Source: Saprospiraceae bacterium (GTDB taxonomy: Bacteria; Bacteroidota; Bacteroidia; Chitinophagales; Saprospiraceae). Taken from it: a stretch of DNA of 39,881 nt. How positions within the stretch are numbered: position 1 is the stretch's first letter; each line of letters opens with the position of its first letter. The notes below the pieces were generated by a model that did not search any database, was not told the origin of the DNA, and worked only from the letters and a program-made list of their open reading frames with translations. The position numbers were made by a program, and so were the translations under genes. The stretch spans positions 1-39,881 of the forward strand of contig JALSPW010000160.1 in assembly GCA_026985735.1 (NCBI GenBank), read 5' to 3'. Shown here in pieces: positions 25,384 to 33,690 of the stretch.

Positions 25384-26721
25384 CTAAAATCGTCTTTTAT
25401 TTTCTAAAAAATCAATTATCCTTGGATCTACCATAATGTCTTGGGGCTTAATGGGGGTTTTCAGGACAATACCCTCTAATGAAGTGCATCGACTCAGTGC
25501 GACATATGTTTGTCCACTTGCAAAAGCGCCTTTCTTCCCAAGATCAATTATGACATTTTCAAAAGTTTTTCCTTGACTTTTATGAATAGTTATCGCCCAC
25601 GCAAGTTTGAGGGGGTATTGTGTAAATGTACCTATAACTTCTAAATCTATTTTTTGGGGGTTTGAAGTATCTGTATAGTACTTTACCGCTTCCCATTCTT
25701 CCAAATCTACATCTATGTGAATTTTTCTGTCATTTTTGATAATTTCAACGACTATTTTATTTGTTCCTAAGTCAACAACTTTACCAATCGTACCATTTAC
25801 ATATCTTTTATCTATATCATTTCTAATAAACATTACTTGTGCACCTATTTTCAAAGAAAGTTCATAATCTGTAGGAAAAGTATTATTGGGAAAATTCCCT
25901 GATACAGTAGCCGGATATGAATAAATCCTTCTACTAATCTCTTGCAGCTTAATTTCGTTTAGTTTTTGGACTTGAGCGTTTCTAGCTGATAATGTTATAT
26001 AAAAACCTTCTAATATCTCTTCAGGGTTGTATCTTGAGTTCAATTCTTCAAGTAAGTCCCAATCCATTTGGTTTAATCGTATACTCTCCAATAGATTGAT
26101 AAATCTGTGATCATTTTGTCGGAATACCTGATTCAGTTCAATTACATTGAAAAAGAAATCAACAGAGTTAAAAACTGCTGCCGAAAAGAAAAAAGGGGTT
26201 TCATAATTCTCGTGTATGAATTTCTTTTCAAAATCAGTAGAAATAACAGGTGGTATTTGAAATAAATCACCTATAAATATCATTTGAACACCACCAAAGG
26301 GTAGGGGATTAGCCCTATTTAGCCTTAGGAATAAATCTATATTATCAAGCATATCAGCCCTGACCATTGATATTTCATCTATTATGATAGTATCAAGGTT
26401 TTTGTAAACTCGTGAATTTTTTACTTTCTTTATTCCTGCCTTTGCCAAAAAATTAGGAGCAAATTTAAAAAATGAATGGATAGTTTGTCCTTTTACATTT
26501 AATGCAGCGATTCCCGTAGGAGCGAGGATTACAATTTTCTTTTTTGTAGTATCACTAAAGAGTCGTAGTAGGGTAGACTTTCCCGTTCCTGCACGCCCTG
26601 TAATAAAGTAAGATTCATCGGTATTCTCCAATTGTTTAAGAGTATCCCTAAATTCAGAATTCAATACAACTGGAGATTTTAAGCTGCCTCCTATACTTTT
26701 ATTATTTTTGTTTAACGACAT
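25384..26721 (-). CDS. Short PIF1/RecD-like ATP-dependent DNA helicase (AAA superfamily 1B)
   Basis: 445 aa from ATG 26719-26721 (MSLNKNNKSIGG). The open frame reaches 26775, but those 18 codons are inside the upstream gene and encode a string typical of out-of-frame coding. Motifs in order: I/Walker A GRAGTGKST (about 42-50), Ia APTGIAALNVKGQTIHSFF, II IIIDEISMV, III FIGDLFQIPPV, IV IELNQVFRQ, V/VI KLAWAITIHKSQGKTFENV and TYVALSRCTSLEG. These define a PIF1/RecD2-type 5'-3' helicase. Many Bacteroidota homologues carry a long C-terminal accessory (helix-turn-helix/HRDC) part; here the protein stops right after motif VI, so it is a core-only form. The start overlaps the end of the EEP gene by 20 bp, suggesting translational coupling. 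Confidence 0.9.
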   Translation of the reverse strand: MSLNKNNKSIGGSLKSPVVLNSEFRDTLKQLENTDESYFITGRAGTGKSTLLRLFSDTTKKKIVILAPTGIAALNVKGQTIHSFFKFAPNFLAKAGIKKVKNSRVYKNLDTIIIDEISMVRADMLDNIDLFLRLNRANPLPFGGVQMIFIGDLFQIPPVISTDFEKKFIHENYETPFFFSAAVFNSVDFFFNVIELNQVFRQNDHRFINLLESIRLNQMDWDLLEELNSRYNPEEILEGFYITLSARNAQVQKLNEIKLQEISRRIYSYPATVSGNFPNNTFPTDYELSLKIGAQVMFIRNDIDKRYVNGTIGKVVDLGTNKIVVEIIKNDRKIHIDVDLEEWEAVKYYTDTSNPQKIDLEVIGTFTQYPLKLAWAITIHKSQGKTFENVIIDLGKKGAFASGQTYVALSRCTSLEGIVLKTPIKPQDIMVDPRIIDFLENKRRF

Positions 26722-27748
26722 AGATATATACAGGAAAGTGATCACTATAACCATGGATAAATTCCCCACCTGCAAAAGTCCTTTTAGGATAGCCTTTAAA
26801 ATGTCCTTTTTTCTGCACTAAAAAGCTTTTATTGAAAATTTTGGCTTTGAAAAACCTTAATCCTTTTTGATGTTTTGGTAACCAACCGTAAGATAGAATA
26901 ATTTGATCAAACAAACTCCAGGCATCCCTGTAGGCCGTCGTACCATTTCCCTTTCTGAAAAAATTCTCCATGGGATTGTACATATTATCACTACCTGATT
27001 TTACTTTTTTTATTTTACGTTTAGTTTTTAGAACTTTTTTTACACTCGGGTTATTTGGATTATCATTTAAGTCTCCCATGACTATAACCTTAGCCATAGG
27101 ATCAATAGCTGTAAGAGAATCAATCACTTTTTTACATTCAGAAGCAGCTTGCTGCCTCCATGGTGATGTCTTGGATTCTCCTCCTCTTCTAGAAGGCCAA
27201 TGATTCACAAGGATGTGTATCATTTCTCCATACATAAGCCCTGAAACATAGAGGATATCTCTTGTAAATACCCTCTCTTTACCCGAATAAAGATATACCG
27301 GAATAGATTTAGCTGATTTAGGTGTAAAATATTTTGGTTGATACAATAAACCTAAATCAATCCCCCTAAAATCATCAGAATCAAAATGAATGATATTATA
27401 TCTTCGTTTAGCTATAGCAGGTTGTTTTACCAAATCTTCTAAAACAGTTCTGTTTTCTATTTCAGAAACTCCTAAAATGGCTAAGCCATCCTTAGATTTT
27501 TCAGTAGCAACTCTAGAAATAACTTCAGCCATATTTTTTAGTTTTTCCTTGTATTTGCTCGTATTCCAAACTTTTGAACCATTGGGAGTAAATTCCTCGT
27601 CCCAAATGTCCGGCGCGTCAATTGTATCAAAGAGATTTTCTAAATTGTAAAAACCAATAGCAGATATTTTGTACTCAGGTTTTTGAGCTGTAACAAAGTT
27701 CTGAGACAAAAAAAAGATTGCCATTAAGGAAAAGAAAAATTTATTCAT
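26702..27748 (-). CDS. Secreted endonuclease/exonuclease/phosphatase (EEP) family protein
   Basis: 348 aa. A signal peptide (FFFSLMAIFFLSQNFVTAQ) predicts export. The mature part is an EEP-fold Mg2+ phosphoesterase: GFYNLENLFD at the start, the metal Glu in GVSEIENR, HFDSDDFRGIDLGLLY, the catalytic set NHWPSRRGGE, VMGDLNDNP (Asp/Asn) and the final SDHFPV His-Asp pair. All expected catalytic residues are present. Such proteins in Bacteroidota act on nucleic acids or phosphoesters outside the cytoplasm; the substrate is not known. It is first of a two-gene unit with the PIF1-like helicase, an odd pairing of a secreted and a cytoplasmic protein. It has a well-spaced promoter at 27806-27836. Confidence 0.92.
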   Translation of the reverse strand: MNKFFFSLMAIFFLSQNFVTAQKPEYKISAIGFYNLENLFDTIDAPDIWDEEFTPNGSKVWNTSKYKEKLKNMAEVISRVATEKSKDGLAILGVSEIENRTVLEDLVKQPAIAKRRYNIIHFDSDDFRGIDLGLLYQPKYFTPKSAKSIPVYLYSGKERVFTRDILYVSGLMYGEMIHILVNHWPSRRGGESKTSPWRQQAASECKKVIDSLTAIDPMAKVIVMGDLNDNPNNPSVKKVLKTKRKIKKVKSGSDNMYNPMENFFRKGNGTTAYRDAWSLFDQIILSYGWLPKHQKGLRFFKAKIFNKSFLVQKKGHFKGYPKRTFAGGEFIHGYSDHFPVYIYVVKQK

Positions 27749-28095
27749 AGTTATTTATTAAATGATTCTAAAAAGTATATTACCGATTATAAATATTAAA
27801 ACATACAAAAGTAATAAAAAATCCTATTCATTGCAATAATAACTAAATATTAACAGACATGTTATTCTGCAAGCAAACTCCAATAACTTATTTTATGGAA
27901 TACAACATTAAAAATACTAATAGCCCATAATATATATTATGTTTAATAGCGCTTTTGAAATAAGTGTATATTAAGGAATGGCTAATTTCAGAATAACTGT
28001 CTCCCCCAAAAAAAAGATTTATTAATTGTTTGAAAATACGGTAAATTATACTACTAAAAAAGAAAAGAATTTTCTATTATTTTTACTATCTTTAG
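27749..28095. other. AT-rich intergenic region, 347 bp, no gene seen
   Basis: This lies between two minus-strand genes. Apart from the promoter of the EEP gene (27806-27836) I see no ORF, repeat or structured RNA. Near the M23 gene end a weak A/T-only stem (AGAAAA/TTTTCT, about 28060-28076) could act as a poor terminator. Confidence 0.5.
27806..27836 (-). promoter_or_regulatory. Promoter of the EEP-helicase unit (TTG / 20 nt / TACTTTTG)
   Basis: On the minus strand, TTG (27836-27834), a 20-nt spacer and TACTTTTG (27813-27806). Both boxes match the Bacteroidota consensus. The leader would be about 50 nt. Confidence 0.65.
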
Positions 28096-29433
28096 CTAAG
28101 GTTTAACCGTCGCTGAATCAATTTTTTTATAAATCACAAAACTTTGGTGATTAGTAGTATCACTTAAATAATCCAAAGATTTCATCAATTCTAAAATACT
28201 ATCTCTTGCTACATAAAATTTAGTAAGAGCACTATCCGGTAATGGCTCAGGAGAAGGAAAATTCTCTTTTAAATGATTTATAGGTACTCCATTTTTTTTC
28301 ATTCTAAAACAAACGTGAGGGCCTGTAGCGAGTCCTGTCGAACCTACGTACCCTATCACCTGACCTTGAGTCACATGAACACCTTTTTTAATTCCTTTTC
28401 CAAATCTTTGCATGTGCAAATAAGTAGTAGTATAAGTTTTATCATGTCTAATTGTAATAAAATTACCATTACCCTTACCATATCCTTTACGTGCTATTGT
28501 TCCGGCAGCAACTGCGAGAATCGGCGTACCGTAAGGTGCAGCGTAATCAGTACCATAATGTGCTTTAATCCTATGCAGAATTGGATGAAATCTTCTATTA
28601 CTAAATCGTGAAGATATTCTTGAGAATCTGACAGGAGCTCTTAAAAATGCTTTTTTAGTAGCTTGACCCTGATAATTATAATAGCCTTGATAATCTTTTG
28701 ATTCGTAGAAAAATGCAAATTTAGGAGCGGTATTGTAATAATATGCTCCCAGTAACCTACCTATCGCGATTGGTTTGCCATCAATATATTTTCTTTCAAA
28801 TAAAAGCTTATATTGATCTCCTTTTTTTGCATGGTAAAAATCAACTTCAGAGGATAATGCATCCTCCATTTTGTCAATTAAAGAGATACTTAAGTCATTA
28901 TCTTTCATAGAATTCCACAATGATGTATGTACTTCCCCTGTTGCAAATTCCACTTTAGTTTCTACAGGTCTAAACTCTTTTTTGACATAGACCGAATCAG
29001 CAATATTAAATACTATATAGGACAAATCATTGGGTTCATAAATCAAACTTTGCAGATCACCACAACTATCTTTCCTTACAAAGGTAATTTTTTTATTTGC
29101 TCTAATTTGTTTTACATTAAAAACATTCTTTGCTTTTTGAACTAAATCCTCAATTTTACTATAAGGAACATCTTCCCAATACAAGATTGAACCCAATATT
29201 TCATTGGGTTTCACCCTACCCTCTTCAAAGAAATATTTTTTGATATCAAATCCAAATTTTGTTTTGTTAATAGTATTTTTTTCTAAAACAACTTCAATAG
29301 TGGATTCCGTCTTATTTTCAGAATTAAATAAAGATAAAACCTCTTTATTAAAAAACAAAGCTACTATTATTGAAGTACCTAACAGAAGCCCTACACCGAT
29401 ATCTATAAACAGTTCTTTATCTTTTTTACTCAT
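28096..29433 (-). CDS. M23 family metallopeptidase (LysM-less, membrane-anchored)
   Basis: 445 aa. One N-terminal transmembrane segment (about 12-28, IGVGLLLGTSIIVALFF) anchors the protein with its body outside the cytoplasmic membrane. The C-terminal third is a peptidase M23 (lytic endopeptidase) domain: the zinc set H292/D296 in AHYGTDYAAPYGTPI, YLHMQRFGKGIKKG, QGQVIGYVGSTGLATGP and H373. The usual H-x-H motif reads HVCF here (Cys 375 replaces the second His), a variant I recall as common in Bacteroidota M23 proteins. The middle (about 60-270) is a beta-rich region as in MepM-like enzymes, probably a regulatory or OapA/LysM-like part. It probably trims peptidoglycan cross-links. A -7 box TAACTTTG lies 28 nt upstream. 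Confidence 0.92.
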   Translation of the reverse strand: MSKKDKELFIDIGVGLLLGTSIIVALFFNKEVLSLFNSENKTESTIEVVLEKNTINKTKFGFDIKKYFFEEGRVKPNEILGSILYWEDVPYSKIEDLVQKAKNVFNVKQIRANKKITFVRKDSCGDLQSLIYEPNDLSYIVFNIADSVYVKKEFRPVETKVEFATGEVHTSLWNSMKDNDLSISLIDKMEDALSSEVDFYHAKKGDQYKLLFERKYIDGKPIAIGRLLGAYYYNTAPKFAFFYESKDYQGYYNYQGQATKKAFLRAPVRFSRISSRFSNRRFHPILHRIKAHYGTDYAAPYGTPILAVAAGTIARKGYGKGNGNFITIRHDKTYTTTYLHMQRFGKGIKKGVHVTQGQVIGYVGSTGLATGPHVCFRMKKNGVPINHLKENFPSPEPLPDSALTKFYVARDSILELMKSLDYLSDTTNHQSFVIYKKIDSATVKP

Positions 29434-29461
29434 CGCAACACAAAATTTTAAAAATAAACGT

Positions 29462-29469
29462 CAAAGTTA
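29462..29469 (-). promoter_or_regulatory. -7 box of the M23 peptidase gene
   Basis: On the minus strand TAACTTTG, an exact TAnnTTTG match, 28 nt upstream of the ATG. No clear -33 TTG. It separates this gene from the upstream suf operon. Confidence 0.5.
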
Positions 29470-29512
29470 ATAAAATAGTTTAAAATGGGGTATTCTTTAA
29501 CATAAATTTGGT

Positions 29513-29824
29513 CTAAAGTATCCCTAATTGGAGTTGGGCGACTTCTGATGCCATTGAAGAATCCCATGGAGGATCAAAGGTTAGTTGCATGTTTACATCT
29601 ATGATTTCGTCTATTTCTTTTATTTTTACTATTACTTCATTCACAATACTATCGGCCACCGGACAATTGGGACTCGTCAAGGTCATCACAATGTCAGCAA
29701 TGCCATGTTCATCCAAATTTATATCATATATCAACCCCAATTCATAAATATCCACGGGGATTTCCGGATCATATATTCTTTTTAAAACGCTTACTATTTT
29801 TCCTTTTGTTTCGTCAATATCCAT
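29513..29824 (-). CDS. DUF59/MIP18 family Fe-S assembly factor (suf operon)
   Basis: 103 aa, a single MIP18/DUF59 domain: YDPEIPVDIYELGLIYDI, VMTLTSPNCPVADSI with the conserved Cys 54, and LTFDPPWDSSMASE. Members (SufT, PaaD, MIP18) help Fe-S clusters reach target proteins. It is the last gene of the suf operon, 24 nt after sufE, an arrangement usual in Bacteroidota. It lacks the longer N-terminal part of classical SufT, so I leave the symbol open. Confidence 0.9.
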   Translation of the reverse strand: MDIDETKGKIVSVLKRIYDPEIPVDIYELGLIYDINLDEHGIADIVMTLTSPNCPVADSIVNEVIVKIKEIDEIIDVNMQLTFDPPWDSSMASEVAQLQLGIL

Positions 29825-29848
29825 ATTTCTTTATACTTCGTAATGCAA

Positions 29849-30256
29849 TTATAAATACGTTTTTGAAATTTCTTTAATCTTGTTTAGCATTGAAACCAAA
29901 CCATTTGCTCTATTTGGAGATAAATGTTGTTCCAAACCGATTTTATTGATAAATTCAGCTTTATGTTCTATAATTTCTGTCGGTGAATTGTCCGAATATA
30001 CTCTGACCAGTATTTGAGCAATCCCTTTTGGAATCAGAGCATCACTATCCGCTCTAAAAAACATCTTTCCATCATCAAATCTCGCATCTAGCCATACCTG
30101 AGAATTGCAGCCCCTCACAAGATTTTCAGGTTTTCTTATTTCTGAGGTTTGGCAAGAATGCTTTCCCATATCGATTATATAGGTGTATTTGTCCATCCAA
30201 TCGTCGAAAAGTTCAAATTCTTCAATAAGTTCTTTCTCTTTTTCTAATATTGTCAT
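29849..30256 (-). CDS. sufE: Sulfur acceptor protein SufE
   Basis: 135 aa. SufE takes persulfide sulfur from SufS and passes it to SufB. The acceptor Cys is C50 in ENLVRGCNSQVW, the family signature; LFDDWMDKYTYIIDMG and HLSPNRANGLVSML are also typical. It is located 7 nt after sufS and 24 nt before the DUF59 gene in the operon. Confidence 0.96.
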   Translation of the reverse strand: MTILEKEKELIEEFELFDDWMDKYTYIIDMGKHSCQTSEIRKPENLVRGCNSQVWLDARFDDGKMFFRADSDALIPKGIAQILVRVYSDNSPTEIIEHKAEFINKIGLEQHLSPNRANGLVSMLNKIKEISKTYL

Positions 30257-30263
30257 CTCTATG

Positions 30264-31478
30264 TTATTTTAACAAATTTACAGCTTTAATCAATCCTTCA
30301 ACAAAAGTATCTATTTCTTCTAAAGTATTATAAAAAGCAAAGGAAATTCTTGTATTTGAACTGACATTCAATTTCTCAAAAAGAGGTTGAGTGCAATGCG
30401 TTCCACTTCTTGAAGCAACACCTAATTTATCCAATATCATAGACAAATCCATTGGATGAATACCGTTAATAGCAAATGAAATAATCGGATCTTTATCACA
30501 GGATTGTCCGAAAATAAACAGATCGTCTATTTCATTTAATTTTTCGGTGCCATACGCCAACAACTTTTGTTCTTGTTCTTTTATAATATCCAAACCGATA
30601 TTACTAATATAATCAATAGCTTTTGACAACCCAATAGCTCCACTCACATTGGGAGTCCCTGCTTCAAAACGATAAGGAGGTGAATTGTATGTAACAGAAT
30701 CAAAACTTACCTTATTTATCATTCCTCCACCTTTTTGATAAGGATTTAAATTTTTAAGAAATTTCATTTTACCGTAAATAACACCTATTCCCATAGGGGC
30801 GTATAATTTGTGCCCGGAGAAACAATAGAAGTCGCAATCCAATTGTTGAACATCGACTTTTTCATGTACTATTGCTTGTGCACCATCTATTATTGTGACT
30901 ACTCCCCTACTCTTCGCCAACTTTATCAATTTATCTATTGGGTTAATCGTACCTAGGACATTAGAAGAATGAGTAATTGAAAGAATTTTTGTTTTATCCG
31001 TAATGATATCATTAATACTATCCAAAATTAAATTTCCTTTATGATCAATCTCAATAATTTTTATTTTTATATCTTTATTTTTTTTGATATCGACCCAAGG
31101 AACAATATTGGAATGGTGTTCCATTCTTGTCAAAATTACTTCATCACCGGTTTTTAATATTTCTTTATTCAAAACTTCAGCTAAAAAATTGATTGACTCA
31201 GTAGTCCCTTTAGTAAAAATAATCTCTGATGATTCATTTGCATTAATAAAGTCTGCTATATTCTGCCTTGCATTTTCGTATGCCAAAGTGGCTTGTGCGC
31301 TCAAATAATGCCCTGCTCTATGTACATTGCTATTTATTGTAGAATAGTAATCAGAAACGGCATCAATTACAGTTTGTGGTTTCATAGCAGTAGCAGCATT
31401 ATCAAAATATATCAATCTATTATTATTGACAATCTGTGATAATGCCGGAAAATCCTTTCTTATTTCAGAGATATTCAT
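30264..31478 (-). CDS. sufS: Cysteine desulfurase SufS
   Basis: 404 aa PLP enzyme that removes sulfur from L-cysteine as a persulfide. The PLP lysine is K224 in FSGHKLYAPMGIG, the active Cys is C362 in ASRSGTHCTQP (group II type, short loop), and YFDNAATAMKP, SNVHRAGHYLS, TRMEHHSNIVPW and IDGAQAIVHEKVD are family motifs. It is 3 nt after sufD and 7 nt before sufE, so the three are tightly coupled. Confidence 0.97.
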   Translation of the reverse strand: MNISEIRKDFPALSQIVNNNRLIYFDNAATAMKPQTVIDAVSDYYSTINSNVHRAGHYLSAQATLAYENARQNIADFINANESSEIIFTKGTTESINFLAEVLNKEILKTGDEVILTRMEHHSNIVPWVDIKKNKDIKIKIIEIDHKGNLILDSINDIITDKTKILSITHSSNVLGTINPIDKLIKLAKSRGVVTIIDGAQAIVHEKVDVQQLDCDFYCFSGHKLYAPMGIGVIYGKMKFLKNLNPYQKGGGMINKVSFDSVTYNSPPYRFEAGTPNVSGAIGLSKAIDYISNIGLDIIKEQEQKLLAYGTEKLNEIDDLFIFGQSCDKDPIISFAINGIHPMDLSMILDKLGVASRSGTHCTQPLFEKLNVSSNTRISFAFYNTLEEIDTFVEGLIKAVNLLK

Positions 31479-31481
31479 AAC

Positions 31482-32774
31482 TTAGACCTTCAATATTTTG
31501 TTTTCAATCTCTTTAGAAACGATTTCTTTAAACTTTGTGTTTTTGACACCTTTAAGCGCTTCCAAAACAAATGCACTAAGCAGCAACTCCTTTGCTTTAT
31601 CTTTCTGTATGCCCCTAGTTTGTAGATAAAGCATAGCATTGGCGTCAAGGTTACCAACTGAAGCTCCATGGCTACATTTGACATCGTCAGCATATATTTC
31701 CAAAAAGGGATTGGTACTCATAGAAGCATCGTCGGACAATACGATATTTTTATTTGATTGGTATGCATTTGTACGTTGCGAATCTTGTCTCACCAGGACA
31801 TATCCTGTGAATGCACCTTTTGCTTTGTCATCAAGAACACCTCTAAAATTTTGATTGGAATCACAATCAGCCTTAGCGTGATCAATATAAACATTATTAT
31901 CAACCTCATTCATATCGTCCAAAACAAAAGCCCCATTGACATCAGCAAAACAATTTTTTCCATTCAATTTGATATGAACATCGTTTCTTAATTTATTCCC
32001 ACCTATTATTGTGATATTATTATGAAAAGTAGATTTTTTTTCTTGGATGGCAAACGTTGATTCAATGTCGATAGATTTGCCGGAATATTTTTGTAACTTA
32101 TTAAGAGAAAGAGTGCTGTTTTCTCCAATAAATAATTCCGTAATATTATTTGAGAAAGTATTACAATAAGAAGTTGAAGATTCTATTTGAACAATTTCAC
32201 AATTAGAATTTTGTTCTAAAATTACGATATTCCTACTATTAGCCATATGGTATTGATCATCATCATAGCTATTTGTCACTAAAACAGGAAAATCAATATT
32301 AGTGTTTTTAGGAACAAAAAGGAAAAATCCATCTTGTACAAATGCACTATTCAAAGCATTAAAGCCATTCAGATTTTGTTTATTAGCTTTATTAAAATAT
32401 CTCAAAACCAATTCCGGATATTTAGCAGCAGCAGCTTTTATAGAACCAAAAATAACACCGTTTTTATACTCATCCAGTTGCATATTGTAACTGCAATGCC
32501 CATTATGAAAAACGATAGTGTCAGGGCTTTCTAATCCGTTAATCTTAGAGAAAAAGTCCAATTTATTATCTTTATCTTCAAAACAAATTTCGTATTGATT
32601 TTTAAGGAAAGCCTTGGTATTAAAGTTCTTCCATTTTTCCATTTTTATATTTGGAAATCCTATTCTTCCAAAGTCTTTGAGCCCTTGTTTGCGTATATTT
32701 TTCAACAAAATCTGAGTTTCGAGCTCTTCCTTTTTGCTATTAAATAATCTATTATAAAAATCTATCATATCCAC
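31482..32774 (-). CDS. sufD: Fe-S scaffold subunit SufD
   Basis: 430 aa. SufD forms the SufBC2D scaffold with SufB and SufC. The C-terminal right-handed beta-helix shows NVYIDHAKADCDSNQNFRGV, GAFTGYVLVRQDSQRTNAYQ and the family HGASVGNLDANAMLYLQTRG, with DVKCSHGA, which carries the conserved Cys and His. The N-terminal 100 residues are a helical SufD-specific part (FPNIKMEKWKNFNTKAF). It starts 1 nt after the sufC stop. Confidence 0.95.
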   Translation of the reverse strand: MDMIDFYNRLFNSKKEELETQILLKNIRKQGLKDFGRIGFPNIKMEKWKNFNTKAFLKNQYEICFEDKDNKLDFFSKINGLESPDTIVFHNGHCSYNMQLDEYKNGVIFGSIKAAAAKYPELVLRYFNKANKQNLNGFNALNSAFVQDGFFLFVPKNTNIDFPVLVTNSYDDDQYHMANSRNIVILEQNSNCEIVQIESSTSYCNTFSNNITELFIGENSTLSLNKLQKYSGKSIDIESTFAIQEKKSTFHNNITIIGGNKLRNDVHIKLNGKNCFADVNGAFVLDDMNEVDNNVYIDHAKADCDSNQNFRGVLDDKAKGAFTGYVLVRQDSQRTNAYQSNKNIVLSDDASMSTNPFLEIYADDVKCSHGASVGNLDANAMLYLQTRGIQKDKAKELLLSAFVLEALKGVKNTKFKEIVSKEIENKILKV

Positions 32775-32775
32775 T

Positions 32776-33528
32776 TTAATTTTTACTCATTATATCATCA
32801 TAACCCATACTTTCAAGTTCCATTGCGAGTTCTTTGCCTCCTGATTTTACTATCTTACCATCATTCATTATATGAACATAATCAGGAACGATATAATCCA
32901 GTAATCTCTGGTAATGTGTAATAATTAAAAATGCATTATTTTTATTTCTAAGTTTATTTATAGCTTCTGCTACATGTTTTAATGAATCAATATCCAAACC
33001 AGAATCCAGTTCATCCAGTATAGCCAGGTCCGGTTGAAGCATTGCCATTTGAAAAATCTCATTTTTTTTCTTTTCTCCTCCTGAAAATCCTTCATTGACA
33101 GCCCTTCCCTTCATTTTGTCATTAATACCAACCAATTTGCTGCTTTTTTTTACTAGATTCAAAAAGTCAACAGGGGAAATGGGGTCTTCATTATTGTGCT
33201 TTCTTCTTGCATCTACGACAGTCTTCATAAAATTGATCATGCTTACTCCCGGTATTTCCACAGGGTATTGAAATGCTAGAAAAAGCCCCTCTAAAGCTCT
33301 TTCTTCTATCTCCATTTCTAAGAGATCTTTACCTTTAAATATTACTTTCCCCGCTGTTACTTCATAGTCAGGTTTACCTACTAAAGCTGATGCGAGTGTG
33401 CTTTTTCCTGTGCCATTAGGCCCCATGATAGCATGCACCTCTCCCCTATTGATATCGAGATCAAAGCCTTTGAGGATTTCTTTATCATCAATATTAACAT
33501 GTAGATTTTTTATTTCTATTAATTTCAT
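32776..33528 (-). CDS. sufC: Fe-S assembly ATPase SufC
   Basis: 250 aa ABC-type ATPase of the SufBC2D scaffold, soluble. Walker A GPNGTGKST (36-44), Q-loop FQYPVEIPG, signature FSGGEKKKNE (148-157), Walker B LAILDELDSG (168-177, the SufC-typical D-E-L-D-S-G-L-D) and switch His in IITHYQRLLDYI are all present. It is separated from sufB by 162 nt but follows the same direction; sufD starts 1 nt later. Confidence 0.97.
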   Translation of the reverse strand: MKLIEIKNLHVNIDDKEILKGFDLDINRGEVHAIMGPNGTGKSTLASALVGKPDYEVTAGKVIFKGKDLLEMEIEERALEGLFLAFQYPVEIPGVSMINFMKTVVDARRKHNNEDPISPVDFLNLVKKSSKLVGINDKMKGRAVNEGFSGGEKKKNEIFQMAMLQPDLAILDELDSGLDIDSLKHVAEAINKLRNKNNAFLIITHYQRLLDYIVPDYVHIMNDGKIVKSGGKELAMELESMGYDDIMSKN

Positions 33529-33690
33529 TTCTTTATTTTTTATTTTCTGTTTCTAAGAATAGCTCATGGCTCGTTCTTCTATTTATATATAATTTTCTTT
33601 ATTGTATATTTTACAATTTGATTTATCAACAAGCAAAAAGACTACCATCATTTGGTTATATTGCTTTTAGCGCTCTTTGTCCTTATTATT
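33529..33690 (-). other. 162-nt gap inside the suf operon (sufB to sufC)
   Basis: No gene and no TAnnTTTG box are seen here. Two weak stems are visible: AAGCAA/TTGCTT (33631-33666) with an inner ACCA/TGGT, and ATTGTA/TACAAT (33601-33617). The gap is unusual because every other suf junction is 1-24 nt. Confidence 0.4.
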
